In this document: positions 54,169-63,210 of the stretch, piece by piece | How the letters are laid out: every line of letters starts with the position of its first letter | Numbering within the stretch: position 1 is the stretch's first letter | Source: UBA4416 sp046594225 | Lineage (GTDB): Bacteria > Bacteroidota > Bacteroidia > B-17B0 > Aurantibacillaceae | DNA: 64,000 nt | NCBI GenBank assembly: GCA_046594225.1 | Contig: JBKJPW010000111.1 | Span: 1 to 64,000, forward strand | Direction of reading: 5' to 3' | Position numbers and translations under genes: made by a program | Notes under the pieces: model-generated | The model's database searches: none | The model's input: only the letters and a program-made list of their open reading frames with translations | What the model was told of the DNA's origin: nothing

Positions 54169-55725
54169 ATGGAAGCTATAGAACAAATTAATGTAATAAA
54201 AAAAATTAAGCTTAGAAAAATTAATAACAACGACTATAAGCAAATTACGGAAATGCAAATAAGATGTTTTCCAGGAATGAAACCATGGTCTGAAAGCCAA
54301 TTTAAAAATATTATATCCGTATTTCCTGAAGGGCAAACGTGTATTCAATATGGCAAGCATATTATAGCATCCTCATGTAGTTTAATTATCAATTTCGACG
54401 ATTACAATGAATCTTCTTCATGGAATGAATTGACAGATAACGGAAATATTAGTAATCATAATAAATATGGTGATTCACTTTATGGCATGGAAATAATGGT
54501 TGATGATAACTATAGAGGAATGAAATTAAGCAGACGTTTATACGACAGTCGAAAAGATATAGCGAGAAAATTTAATTTAAAAAAGATAGTAGTCGGCGGT
54601 AGGCTGCCTCATTTTCATAAACATTCTTTAAGCCTTTCTATTGATCAATATGTAGATAAGGTTATGGATAAAAGTATTTATGATCCAGTTTTAACTGCCC
54701 AACTATCTAATGGGTTTTCGTTACGGAAAATTTTACCAGATTATCTTCCTAAAGATACTGAATCTTGTGGATACGCTACTTTATTGGAATGGACAAATTT
54801 TAATTATCAATTAAAGAAAGAGTCTGCAAATTCTCAATCACATTACGTACGTGTAAGTGCAATACAGTATCAAATGAGAAGTATTAAAAATTTTGATGAA
54901 TTTGAAAAGCATTGCGAGTTCTTTGTTGATACGGCATCTGATTATCGAAGTGATTTTGTAGTGTTTCCCGAAATGTTAACATTGCAATTACTATCATTTT
55001 TACCAAATAAAAAACCGGCAGAAGCCATGAGGCAATTAAGTAAATATACACCACAGTATATTAAGTTATTTACTCGATTAGCCATAAAGTATAATATCAA
55101 CATTATTGGCGGCTCACATTTTACGGTAGAAGACGATAATCTTTATAATATCTCTTACATTTTCAGAAGAGATGGAACCTTTGATAAACAATACAAAATT
55201 CACATTACACCTTCCGAAAAAAAATGGTGGGGAGTTAAGAGTGGTAATAAAATTAAAGTATTTGACACAGATAAAGGGAAAGTAGCTATTTTAATATGTT
55301 ACGACTCTGAATTTCCCGAATTAGCTAGAATTGCAGCAAGTAAAGGTGCTAAAATAATTTTTGTACCGTTTAACACAGATGATCGTAGAGCTTATTTAAG
55401 AGTAAGATATTGCTCTCAGGCAAGAGCAATAGAAAATCAAGTATATGTTGTAATAACAGGATGTGTTGGAAATTTACCAGATGTTGAGAATTTAGATGTC
55501 CACTTTTCCCAATCTGCCATATTTACGCCATCAGATGTTGAATTTAGTAGAGAAGCTATTGCAACTGAGGCTACTCCAAACGCTGAAACCCTAATTTATC
55601 AAGATTTAGATTTGAATTTACTAAAAAGAAACAGAGAAATGGGGTCGGTACAAACTTGGAAAGATAGGGAGCAAGGGCCTTATAAGATTACCTACACTGA
55701 AGATGGAGAGACGTTTAATATTTAA
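54169..55725 (+). CDS. GNAT acetyltransferase-nitrilase fusion protein
   Basis: A 518-residue bifunctional protein starting at 54169, ten bases after the stress protein gene. Residues ~10-210 are a GNAT domain (LYGMEIMVDDNYRGMKLSRRLYD corresponds to the acetyl-CoA loop). Residues ~222-518 are a carbon-nitrogen hydrolase with a full triad: E268 (VFPEMLT), K343 (YKIHIT) and C377 (LICYDSEFPE). The nitrilase part could be an amidase releasing ammonia or an N-acyl group. Fusions of this kind are known in bacteria but their substrate is not established. Confidence 0.88.
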   Translation: MEAIEQINVIKKIKLRKINNNDYKQITEMQIRCFPGMKPWSESQFKNIISVFPEGQTCIQYGKHIIASSCSLIINFDDYNESSSWNELTDNGNISNHNKYGDSLYGMEIMVDDNYRGMKLSRRLYDSRKDIARKFNLKKIVVGGRLPHFHKHSLSLSIDQYVDKVMDKSIYDPVLTAQLSNGFSLRKILPDYLPKDTESCGYATLLEWTNFNYQLKKESANSQSHYVRVSAIQYQMRSIKNFDEFEKHCEFFVDTASDYRSDFVVFPEMLTLQLLSFLPNKKPAEAMRQLSKYTPQYIKLFTRLAIKYNINIIGGSHFTVEDDNLYNISYIFRRDGTFDKQYKIHITPSEKKWWGVKSGNKIKVFDTDKGKVAILICYDSEFPELARIAASKGAKIIFVPFNTDDRRAYLRVRYCSQARAIENQVYVVITGCVGNLPDVENLDVHFSQSAIFTPSDVEFSREAIATEATPNAETLIYQDLDLNLLKRNREMGSVQTWKDREQGPYKITYTEDGETFNI

Positions 55726-55737
55726 AAAAATAAATTT

Positions 55738-56049
55738 ATGAGCATGAAAATAATTATAGAATCAATAAATTTCGAGCCAAGTGTTGCTTTGAATAAATTT
55801 ATTAGAGAAAAAGCACAAGTATTTATAAAGCTCGATAAGGAGGCTCTATTCGCAGAATTTAACCTTTCATCAGTTAAAAAAGAATTTCATTGTACTATCA
55901 TTTTAAATTTAGCAGGAAAAGATATCGTGGCAAAACGCAAAGCGGATGATATGCATTATGCAATTTTAAAGGCAATTGAATCTGCAAAACGAGGAATGAG
56001 GAAGAAAAAAATGAAGTCACTTACCTTAAAAAAAAATAGTAATAAATAA
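55738..56049 (+). CDS. hpf: HPF/RaiA-type ribosome hibernation factor
   Basis: A 103-residue protein binding the 30S A/P-site region to stabilise inactive ribosomes. The fold is visible as MKIIIESINFEPSVALNKFIREK, then a beta strand EFHCTIILNLAGKDIVAKRKADDMHYAILKAIESA split here for brevity, and a basic tail (KRGMRKKKMKS). It is the short form without the dimerisation domain. Position within an Fnr-box operon links ribosome dormancy to the sensed condition. Confidence 0.85.
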   Translation: MSMKIIIESINFEPSVALNKFIREKAQVFIKLDKEALFAEFNLSSVKKEFHCTIILNLAGKDIVAKRKADDMHYAILKAIESAKRGMRKKKMKSLTLKKNSNK

Positions 56050-56067
56050 TAATTTAAAACATAATCG

Positions 56068-56916
56068 ATGAAAAGCACAGAGCAAAAAACAATATTATTT
56101 CCCACAGACTTTTCGGATGTGTCGATTCACGCATTAGATTTTGCGATAGATTTGTGTGAAAGAGAAGAATGTAAATTATTATTGTTAAATGTTGTTGACG
56201 CTCCATTTTCTAGAGGAACTGATGATGAAGCGATAGAGATTGATTTAATTACAAAGGACTTAATCCATTTTTCTCAAATTAATTTGGAGAAGTTGAAGTC
56301 TAAAATTTTGAAAAAACATACAATAGGTATTGAAGAAATTACTTATACTGGAAATACAACGTTGGCAATTTCTAAGGCAGTTTCTATTTTTAATGCAACT
56401 AAAATAGTAATGGGGACTAAAGTGAATAAAGATTTGTTTTTTAAAAGTAACTCGTTTACAATTGTTAACAACACTTCAATTCCACTGTTAACAGTAAGTA
56501 TGGAGTCGAAAAATATGATTTATAAAAATATTCTATTCCCTTTTAATGAAAAACTTATGACTTTAAAAAAGGCTGATGATGTGATTCATATGGCAAAGTT
56601 ATATAAATCAAAAGTTATTTTGTTAGGTATATCAGAAGCTAATACCTCAGATAAAATTCATATTATTACGAATAATATGATGGATATAAAGTCCCTTTTT
56701 GATGATCATCAAATTCCGTGTGAAATTCATTTCAATTCAAATAGTAATTATGCAGGAGCAATTTTAGCTTATTGTAGTTTTAATCACATTGATTTAATAA
56801 CTATCGCGAATAATTTGCCTAATGTTTTAACGGGTATATTAAATTTTAATTCAGCGAAAAACGTCATAAATAATTCTGAAATCCCAGTACTTACAATACC
56901 TGTAAGCAATCATTAG
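56068..56916 (+). CDS. Universal stress protein, double domain (3)
   Basis: A 282-residue tandem UspA-like protein (KTILFPTDFSDVSIHALDFAIDL at the start). Its second strand-loop reads KIVMGTKVNKDLFFKSN, and the ATP-binding G-x2-G-x9-G motif is again absent. It is more distant from the other two stress proteins. Nineteen bases after the hibernation factor gene, so in the same operon. Confidence 0.87.
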   Translation: MKSTEQKTILFPTDFSDVSIHALDFAIDLCEREECKLLLLNVVDAPFSRGTDDEAIEIDLITKDLIHFSQINLEKLKSKILKKHTIGIEEITYTGNTTLAISKAVSIFNATKIVMGTKVNKDLFFKSNSFTIVNNTSIPLLTVSMESKNMIYKNILFPFNEKLMTLKKADDVIHMAKLYKSKVILLGISEANTSDKIHIITNNMMDIKSLFDDHQIPCEIHFNSNSNYAGAILAYCSFNHIDLITIANNLPNVLTGILNFNSAKNVINNSEIPVLTIPVSNH

Positions 56917-57011
56917 CGTTTTATTTTAATTGCAATTTTATGATTTTAAATACTAGTCTTTCTTGTGTATTAGATGAAAAATAAATTCTAAAAAATATCT
57001 ATATTGCAATC

Positions 57012-58370
57012 ATGAATACGATTCCTGAAAACCCACTCAAAAACTTCATGAATATCATCAAATATCGTTTGAATTTAGATGAAGATAAAGCAGCCGAACA
57101 CGAAATAATTAATAATATAAAAAAAGGAGTTGAATTTAAAGGAATAAATTTATGGACTTTAATATTTGCCATTTTTATTGCTTCCATTGGCTTAAATGTA
57201 AATTCTACGGCTGTTATTATTGGGGCAATGTTAATTTCTCCATTAATGGGACCAATTATGGGTATTGGACTTGGTGCAGGAATCTATGATTTTGAACTAA
57301 TTAAATCTGCCTTAAAAAATTTAATAATAGCCACTTTAATAGGATTATTTGCTTCTACTTTGTATTTTATTCTTTCACCGCTTCATTATGCTCAATCAGA
57401 ATTATTAGCCCGAACATCTCCAACAATTTGGGATGTATTAATTGCATTTTTTGGTGGTTTAGCAGGCATTGTAGCAAGTTCTCGCAATAAATTTAATAAT
57501 GTAATACCTGGTGTAGCAATAGCAACGGCATTAATGCCGCCATTGTGCAGTGCTGGTTTTGGTTTGGCTACTGGGCAATGGAATTATTTTTTTGGCGCAT
57601 TTTATTTGTATCTTATTAATAGCGTTTTCATAAGTATTTCAACTTTCTTGATTGTTAGATATTTAAAATTTAAAGCTGTTAATCATGTAGACCCACTTAC
57701 AGCAAAAAAAATTAAAAATTGGATTGGTATGATTGCCATATTAACGATTTTGCCAAGTTTATATTTGGCATATTATTTTGTTAAGAATGAAATATTTAAA
57801 CAAAATGCTAATCAATTTTTAACAGAAGAGTCTTCAGTTTTTAATTATTCTTTACTTAATAAGAAAATCATCCCTGAAAAAAGGCAAATTATTGTAACGC
57901 TTATTAACGATTATAAAATTGATACTATTAAACAAGCACTTGAGCGAAAAAAATCAAATTATGATTTAGAAAATGCTATTATTGTTGTTAAAAGTAACAT
58001 CCGTGAGGACAGTAAACTTGATATTAATGAACTTAAAGAGGGGATTATTCAAGATATATTTTTAAGGCAAGAAGATCTACTAAAAATAAAAAATAAAGAA
58101 ATCAATGACCTTAAGAATAGTCTTTTATTTCAGGATGATTTTAATATAAAAAAGAATGAGGCAATTAAAGAATTTTATACTTTATTTGGTGTTCCAAATG
58201 AACTTATAATTGATAGGGTTACATATTTCTCTGATAATAAAACAGACACGTTATTATTAGTTTATGTTAAGAATGGTAAGAATAAACTGAATACAAAACA
58301 AGTTGACCAAATAAAAAAATGGCTTACTGTAAAATTTCAGATGGAAAGAGTTAAATTATTACATGAATAA
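57012..58370 (+). CDS. DUF389 (TIGR00341) membrane protein
   Basis: A 452-residue membrane protein. A short cytosolic N terminus is followed by about six hydrophobic segments (~48-245), including NSTAVIIGAMLISPLMGPIMGIGLG, typical of DUF389, and PGVAIATALMPPLCSAGFGLATG. The C-terminal ~200 residues are soluble and Lys/Asp-rich. Function is unknown; a transport or mechanosensing role is only speculation. Confidence 0.85.
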   Translation: MNTIPENPLKNFMNIIKYRLNLDEDKAAEHEIINNIKKGVEFKGINLWTLIFAIFIASIGLNVNSTAVIIGAMLISPLMGPIMGIGLGAGIYDFELIKSALKNLIIATLIGLFASTLYFILSPLHYAQSELLARTSPTIWDVLIAFFGGLAGIVASSRNKFNNVIPGVAIATALMPPLCSAGFGLATGQWNYFFGAFYLYLINSVFISISTFLIVRYLKFKAVNHVDPLTAKKIKNWIGMIAILTILPSLYLAYYFVKNEIFKQNANQFLTEESSVFNYSLLNKKIIPEKRQIIVTLINDYKIDTIKQALERKKSNYDLENAIIVVKSNIREDSKLDINELKEGIIQDIFLRQEDLLKIKNKEINDLKNSLLFQDDFNIKKNEAIKEFYTLFGVPNELIIDRVTYFSDNKTDTLLLVYVKNGKNKLNTKQVDQIKKWLTVKFQMERVKLLHE

Positions 58371-58379
58371 ATTTTAAAA

Positions 58380-60158
58380 GTGAACTTAAAAAAAATAAAT
58401 TTTATTGAAAAAGCTATTAATTGGATTCACGAGAAAACTTCAGAAAAACAATTTCTAATTTTCTCGAGTATTTTAGTTGGTATTTCTGCAGGTATCGCTG
58501 CTGTTATTTTGAAATTATTTGTTCATGCCATCCGTCATTATTTAGTAGATGAATTTCTTTTAAAATATGATTTTAAATATTTGTATTTAATTCTTCCTCT
58601 AATTGGTATTGGTGTAACTATTTTAATAATAAAATATATTTTACACAATCAATTAAGTAAAGGAAATACAGATATTCTTTTTTCAATCGCTAAAAAAAGT
58701 AGTTTTTTACCATTCCGTCAAATGTATTCTCATGTTATTACAAGTGCATTCACAGTTGGTTTTGGTGGATCAGCAGGGTTGGAGTCTCCAATTGTAAGTA
58801 CAGGTTCAGCAATTGGGGCAAACTTTGCTCGGACTTATAAATTAAATTATAAAGATAGGACTCTCCTTTTAGCAGCCGGTGCAGCAGGCGGTATAGCAGG
58901 TGCATTTAATGCGCCTATAGCAGGAGTTCTTTTTGCTTTAGAGGTTATTTTAGTAGATATAAGCATTACTACTTTCATTCCATTATTAATTGCTGCAGCA
59001 TCAGGCGCATTAATTTCAAAAATCATTTTACATGAAAGCAATTTATTATTTTTCAAACTAAGACAACCATTTGACTACAACAATTTATTTTTTTACTTTT
59101 TACTTGGGCTACTAGCAGGTATTACTTCTTTGTATTATGTCAATTTCTTTGATAAAGTGGAATCTAAATTTCATAAAATTAAATCAAGGATCACCAAATG
59201 GATTATTGGTGGAATTTCTTTAGCATTTTTATTTGCATTATTTCCTTCATTGTTTGGAGAAGGTTATGAAAGTATAAAAGCTCTTTCAGAGTTTAGAACT
59301 GATGATTTAGTTAAGGATAGTTTATTGTTAAATCTGATTAATAATAAATGGTTACTATTAATATTCATCATTTTAACCTTATTATTTAAAACCATTGCAG
59401 CTGCTATAACATTAGGTAGTGGTGGTAATGGTGGAAATTTTGCGCCATCATTATTTGTGGGGGCATATTTAGGTTTTGCATTCTCATTTTTTCTAACATT
59501 AATTGGATTTAAGGATATACCAGTAAGCAATTTTACAATTGTAGCTATGGCAGGTATTTTAAGTGGTGTATTTCATGCACCATTAACGGCTATATTTTTA
59601 ATTGCAGAAATTACGGGAGGGTATGAATTAATCATTCCTTTGATGATTGTTTCATCTATTAGTTATATTATAGTAAAACATTTTCATCCACAGTCTTTAG
59701 ACATCAGAAGATTAAAAGATAAAGGGACTATTGTATCTGATAACAAAGATACTAGTATCCTAAGTAAAATTGATATAAAGTCAATGGTCGAAACTGATTT
59801 TGCAACCATTCATTTCAAAGCTACTTTAAGAGATATTGTTGAATCAATAAAACATTCCAAACGAAATACGTACCCCGTTGTAAAAAAAAATAATAAGTTG
59901 CTTGGAATTATTTATTTAGATAATGTAAGAGAAGAAATGTTTAATGCAGAGTTATATGATAAAGTAACAGCAAAAGAAGTCATGCGAAAACCATCGATGG
60001 TAATTGAAGTTAATGAAGATATTTTTTCCGTGATGAGCAAATTTGAGGAATCAGGACATTGGAATTTGCCAGTAGTGGATGAAGGCATTTATGTTGGTTT
60101 CTTGTCTAAATCAACTATTTTAGATAAATATAGACACGAATTACTAGAAACTATTTAA
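58380..60158 (+). CDS. ClC-family chloride channel/exchanger with CBS domains
   Basis: A 592-residue membrane protein with a GTG start nine bases after the DUF389 gene. The ClC core (~20-430) shows GFGGSAGLESP, with E135 at the gating-glutamate position, and GSGGNGGNFAPSLFVGA at the third anion-binding motif. Two CBS domains fill ~465-590 (MVETDFATIHFKATLRDIVESI; VMRKPSMVIEVNEDIFSV). E135 is compatible with either a H+/Cl- exchanger or a gated channel. Likely the last gene of the stress operon. Confidence 0.9.
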   Translation: MNLKKINFIEKAINWIHEKTSEKQFLIFSSILVGISAGIAAVILKLFVHAIRHYLVDEFLLKYDFKYLYLILPLIGIGVTILIIKYILHNQLSKGNTDILFSIAKKSSFLPFRQMYSHVITSAFTVGFGGSAGLESPIVSTGSAIGANFARTYKLNYKDRTLLLAAGAAGGIAGAFNAPIAGVLFALEVILVDISITTFIPLLIAAASGALISKIILHESNLLFFKLRQPFDYNNLFFYFLLGLLAGITSLYYVNFFDKVESKFHKIKSRITKWIIGGISLAFLFALFPSLFGEGYESIKALSEFRTDDLVKDSLLLNLINNKWLLLIFIILTLLFKTIAAAITLGSGGNGGNFAPSLFVGAYLGFAFSFFLTLIGFKDIPVSNFTIVAMAGILSGVFHAPLTAIFLIAEITGGYELIIPLMIVSSISYIIVKHFHPQSLDIRRLKDKGTIVSDNKDTSILSKIDIKSMVETDFATIHFKATLRDIVESIKHSKRNTYPVVKKNNKLLGIIYLDNVREEMFNAELYDKVTAKEVMRKPSMVIEVNEDIFSVMSKFEESGHWNLPVVDEGIYVGFLSKSTILDKYRHELLETI

Positions 60159-60287
60159 GTTCATTCTTTTAATTAAGATAAATTGCCCCGTAATCTAACA
60201 ATCTGCTGTTTATAACATCGCTAAAAAGCAACAAAAGCCATTGCAAGTAGCCTTAATTTTAGAAGTTATAAATTAGTCTACTATTCA

Positions 60288-61235
60288 ATGAAAAGGTTTG
60301 TCTTAACGCTCACGTTATTAGGTTGCTTTGCATTTAGTTATGCACAAGACATTACTATTGATTTTGAGGGAAGAGTAACTCACGAAACGGCTCCTATACC
60401 GGAGGTTATTGTGCAGGTATTACAAAACGGGAGACTAATGACCACTTTTAAAACAGATAATAGTGGTTCTTATAATGTGTATTTACCATTAGGGCATGAT
60501 TATATCATAGCGATATCGAAGAATAATTACGTGCAAAAATATTTCACAGTAAGTACCAAAGATATTCCTTCTGAGCAGGCTAGTATTAAGTTTCCGACTA
60601 TAACTGCCGATATAGATTTGTTTAAGTATCATGAAGGGGTTGATTATTCTTTATTTGACGAGCCAATTAATAAGTTTTATTACAGCAAAAAGAAAGGTAA
60701 TTTTGAATACGATAAAGATTTATTGAAAGAAAAAAGAGAGGCAATGAAGCGGATTAAAGAAGCTGAAAAAGACGTTATTCAGTTAGCTTTACAGAAAAAT
60801 AAAGCTAAGCAAGAGGCATTAGAAAAAGTACCTAACAAAAAAGAAGAAGCTAAATTAGCTGAAGAAAAAAAAACATTGGATGATAAGCTAGCAAAGCAAC
60901 AAAGTTTGATGGAAAAATTAATAGAAGAAGAAAAACCTTTGTTTAGTAAGCAAAATGAAAACAAAGTAGAGTTAAATATTATGGCTGCTAATAACGACGT
61001 TAGTACTAAAATAATTGATAAAAAAGTAACTGATTTGATTGCTAAGCATAAGGAAACTGTCAGTGAAGAGCGACAAACGGGCCAAGGCGTTATTATTATT
61101 AAACGAGTAGTGGTTCGTGAACAAGATAGCTGGGTTTATGAAAAGAAAATTTTTGATTGGGGAGGCGTAGCTTATTTTAGAGATAAACAACGTATTACTG
61201 CTAGTACTTTTAATCAAGAAACAGCCTCAAAATAA
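60288..61235 (+). CDS. Exported coiled-coil protein with CarboxypepD_reg-like domain
   Basis: A 315-residue exported protein. Signal peptide ~1-19 (RFVLTLTLLGCFAFSYAQ). Residues ~25-95 are a carboxypeptidase-regulatory-like beta domain (FEGRVTHETAPIPEVIVQVLQNG). A Lys/Glu-rich coiled coil covers ~145-225, and a C-terminal beta region ends with VVVREQDSWVYEKKIFDWGGVAYF. No enzyme motif and no lipobox: periplasmic location is likely. Function unknown. Confidence 0.7.
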   Translation: MKRFVLTLTLLGCFAFSYAQDITIDFEGRVTHETAPIPEVIVQVLQNGRLMTTFKTDNSGSYNVYLPLGHDYIIAISKNNYVQKYFTVSTKDIPSEQASIKFPTITADIDLFKYHEGVDYSLFDEPINKFYYSKKKGNFEYDKDLLKEKREAMKRIKEAEKDVIQLALQKNKAKQEALEKVPNKKEEAKLAEEKKTLDDKLAKQQSLMEKLIEEEKPLFSKQNENKVELNIMAANNDVSTKIIDKKVTDLIAKHKETVSEERQTGQGVIIIKRVVVREQDSWVYEKKIFDWGGVAYFRDKQRITASTFNQETASK

Positions 61236-61260
61236 TTGAGGTGAAACTATAATAATGTCG

Positions 61261-61290
61261 AAGTCTTTTGTGAAAACAAAAGGCTTTTTT
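61261..61290 (+). terminator. Intrinsic terminator
   Basis: An 11-bp stem AAGTCTTTTGT / ACAAAAGGCTT (one wobble) with loop GAAA, followed by a T tract. Ends the coiled-coil protein transcript. Confidence 0.85.
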
Positions 61291-61385
61291 ATTTACTAGT
61301 TAAAATAATGTATTACTATTTCTAAAAAAACTATAAACTAAAAACGAAAGAACAAAAGCAGTATATAGTTAGAATACAAAAGACG

Positions 61386-61847
61386 TTATTCTTTTTTAGA
61401 AGTTGCATGTTTTATTTGATGTAACTCATTTGCCTGATTAATAGAATGTGATTCTTCTACCGATAATTCATTTTTGCTCATTTGTGCCAAATGGGTATAA
61501 AATTTTTGTAATACCTTTAATTCATCCTCACTGATATCTTCCACTGAAACTAAACGGTTATTAGCAAACTCATGAGATACTACTAGTTCATTTAATTTTA
61601 AATGAAGGGCAATAGAATCTTTGTTCTGGCTACGTTGAATAAGAAACACCATCAAAAAAGTAACGATGGTTGTTCCTGTATTAATTGCTAATTGCCAGGT
61701 ATCTGAAAAATGAAAAAAAGGCCCTGATATCAGCCATGCTATAATGATCAAAAAAGCGATAATAAAAGCTGGAGTACTTCCTGAAGCTTTTGTTACAACT
61801 GAAGACATTTTTTCGAAACCCGACGGACCGTTTGTTTTAGTTTTCAT
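61386..61847 (-). CDS. Low-affinity iron permease-like membrane protein
   Basis: A 153-residue protein with two hydrophobic segments (~26-46 and ~58-72). PAFIIAFLIIIAWLISGPFF and TGTTIVTFLMVFLIQRSQNKD match the low-affinity iron permease-like family (PF04120). The C terminus is charged and soluble. Iron transport by bacterial members is not well proven, so the name gives family, not function. Confidence 0.82.
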   Translation of the reverse strand: MKTKTNGPSGFEKMSSVVTKASGSTPAFIIAFLIIIAWLISGPFFHFSDTWQLAINTGTTIVTFLMVFLIQRSQNKDSIALHLKLNELVVSHEFANNRLVSVEDISEDELKVLQKFYTHLAQMSKNELSVEESHSINQANELHQIKHATSKKE

Positions 61848-61956
61848 GATTAAGAGGATTAATTAAAACAAATATGACCTTTCTTATATTAATCACTCTT
61901 ACATTCTAATCTGAAAAAGTTATATTATTCGTGGTTTTATTGGATTGATTGAATCA

Positions 61957-61984
61957 TTTGGAATGAATTAAAATTGTATCTTTA
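61957..61984 (+). promoter_or_regulatory. Candidate promoter of rsmH-like gene
   Basis: TTTG (61957-61960), a 16-base spacer, then TATCTTTA (61977-61984), one base from TAnnTTTG. Start codon 55 bases downstream. Confidence 0.45.
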
Positions 61985-62038
61985 ACAATATATCTCGCAA
62001 CGTAAGATTAAAAACTCACGTCGTTTATTTTTTATTAT

Positions 62039-63088
62039 ATGGCAGACGAAACCCCAAAGCACACACGTAGAGAGCGTTATAAAGGAACTCATCCAAAAGC
62101 ATTTAAAGAAAAATATAAAGAACAACAGCCTGATTTGTATGCCGCTGATGTGGAGAAGGTAATGGAACAGGGGCGAACTCCTGCGGGAATGCACCGTTCT
62201 ATTTGCGTGGTTGAGATTATGAAAATACTCAATATACTTCCCGGAGAAATAGGTATGGATGCTACTTTGGGGTATGGCGGACATAGTTTGGAAATCTTAA
62301 AACAGTTAAATCATACTGGGAAATTATATGCAACAGATGTTGATCCTTTTGAATTGCCCAGAACCAAAGCTCGTTTAACAGCTTTAGGTTATGGCGAGGA
62401 TGAACTCATCATAAAAAAAATGAATTTTGCAGGTATCGATCAGTTGGTGTTGGAATCAGGACCTCTTAATTTTGTATTGGCTGATTTAGGCGTATCCTCG
62501 ATGCAAATTGATAATCCCGAAAGAGGCTTTTCCTTTAAGATCGACGGCCCTTTGGATTTAAGATTAAATCCCACAAAAGGCAAATCGGCAGCAGCTTTAT
62601 TAAAGACAATTTCTTTGAATGAACTCATGGAAATTTTGATTGAGAATGCGGACGAACCATATTTTGAAGAAATTACAAATGCTATTATTGCTAAACAAAC
62701 AAGTGAGAATTTTATTACCACAACAAGCCAATTAAAACAAATTATTACGGAGACCTTAGAAGCTTTACCCAAACAATTAAATAAAGATGATATTAAAAAA
62801 GCTTGTCAGCGTTGTTTTCAGGCCTTACGTATTGAAGTTAATAATGAGTTTGGCGTATTAGATCAGTTTCTCGATAAATTACCAGAAGCTTTGGCTTCAG
62901 GTGGACGTGTAGCAATTCTTTCATTTCATTCGGGAGAAGATCGTCGTGTGAAAAAAGCATTTCAGTATTTATTTCGTGCTGGTATTTTTAGCGAAGTGGC
63001 CCCAGACCCTATAAGAGCAACTCCTGAAGAATGTTTTACGAATCCCCGAGCTCGCTCGGCTAAACTGCGCTGGGCAATAAAAGCCTAG
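62039..63088 (+). CDS. RsmH-like 16S rRNA m4C1402 methyltransferase, N-terminally extended
   Basis: A 349-residue protein, longer than E. coli RsmH (313). A basic ~45-residue N-terminal extension (PKHTRRERYKGTHPKAFKEK) precedes the fold; the usual HxPVLLxE box is replaced by GMHRSICVVEIM. The SAM loop DATLGYGGHSLEIL, ADLGVSSMQIDNPERGFSF, FQALRIEVNNE and ILSFHSGEDRRVK are all typical. It lies outside a division/cell-wall cluster (no mraZ, ftsL or ftsI). It may be the RsmH or a second paralogue with another RNA target. Confidence 0.82.
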   Translation: MADETPKHTRRERYKGTHPKAFKEKYKEQQPDLYAADVEKVMEQGRTPAGMHRSICVVEIMKILNILPGEIGMDATLGYGGHSLEILKQLNHTGKLYATDVDPFELPRTKARLTALGYGEDELIIKKMNFAGIDQLVLESGPLNFVLADLGVSSMQIDNPERGFSFKIDGPLDLRLNPTKGKSAAALLKTISLNELMEILIENADEPYFEEITNAIIAKQTSENFITTTSQLKQIITETLEALPKQLNKDDIKKACQRCFQALRIEVNNEFGVLDQFLDKLPEALASGGRVAILSFHSGEDRRVKKAFQYLFRAGIFSEVAPDPIRATPEECFTNPRARSAKLRWAIKA

Positions 63089-63210
63089 TTTAAGTTTATA
63101 AATTAACATCTTATCGTTAGTTACTAATTGCTAAAAAGCGTCTATTTTTAGCTATATTTTTGTTATATTTATGGTTTAATCTAAACTAACAAAAACGCAC
63201 TTTTAACACT

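Noticed and set aside
61982..62284. 100-aa minus-strand frame over the rsmH start
   Set aside because: Antisense to a well-supported gene and its promoter, with no family features.
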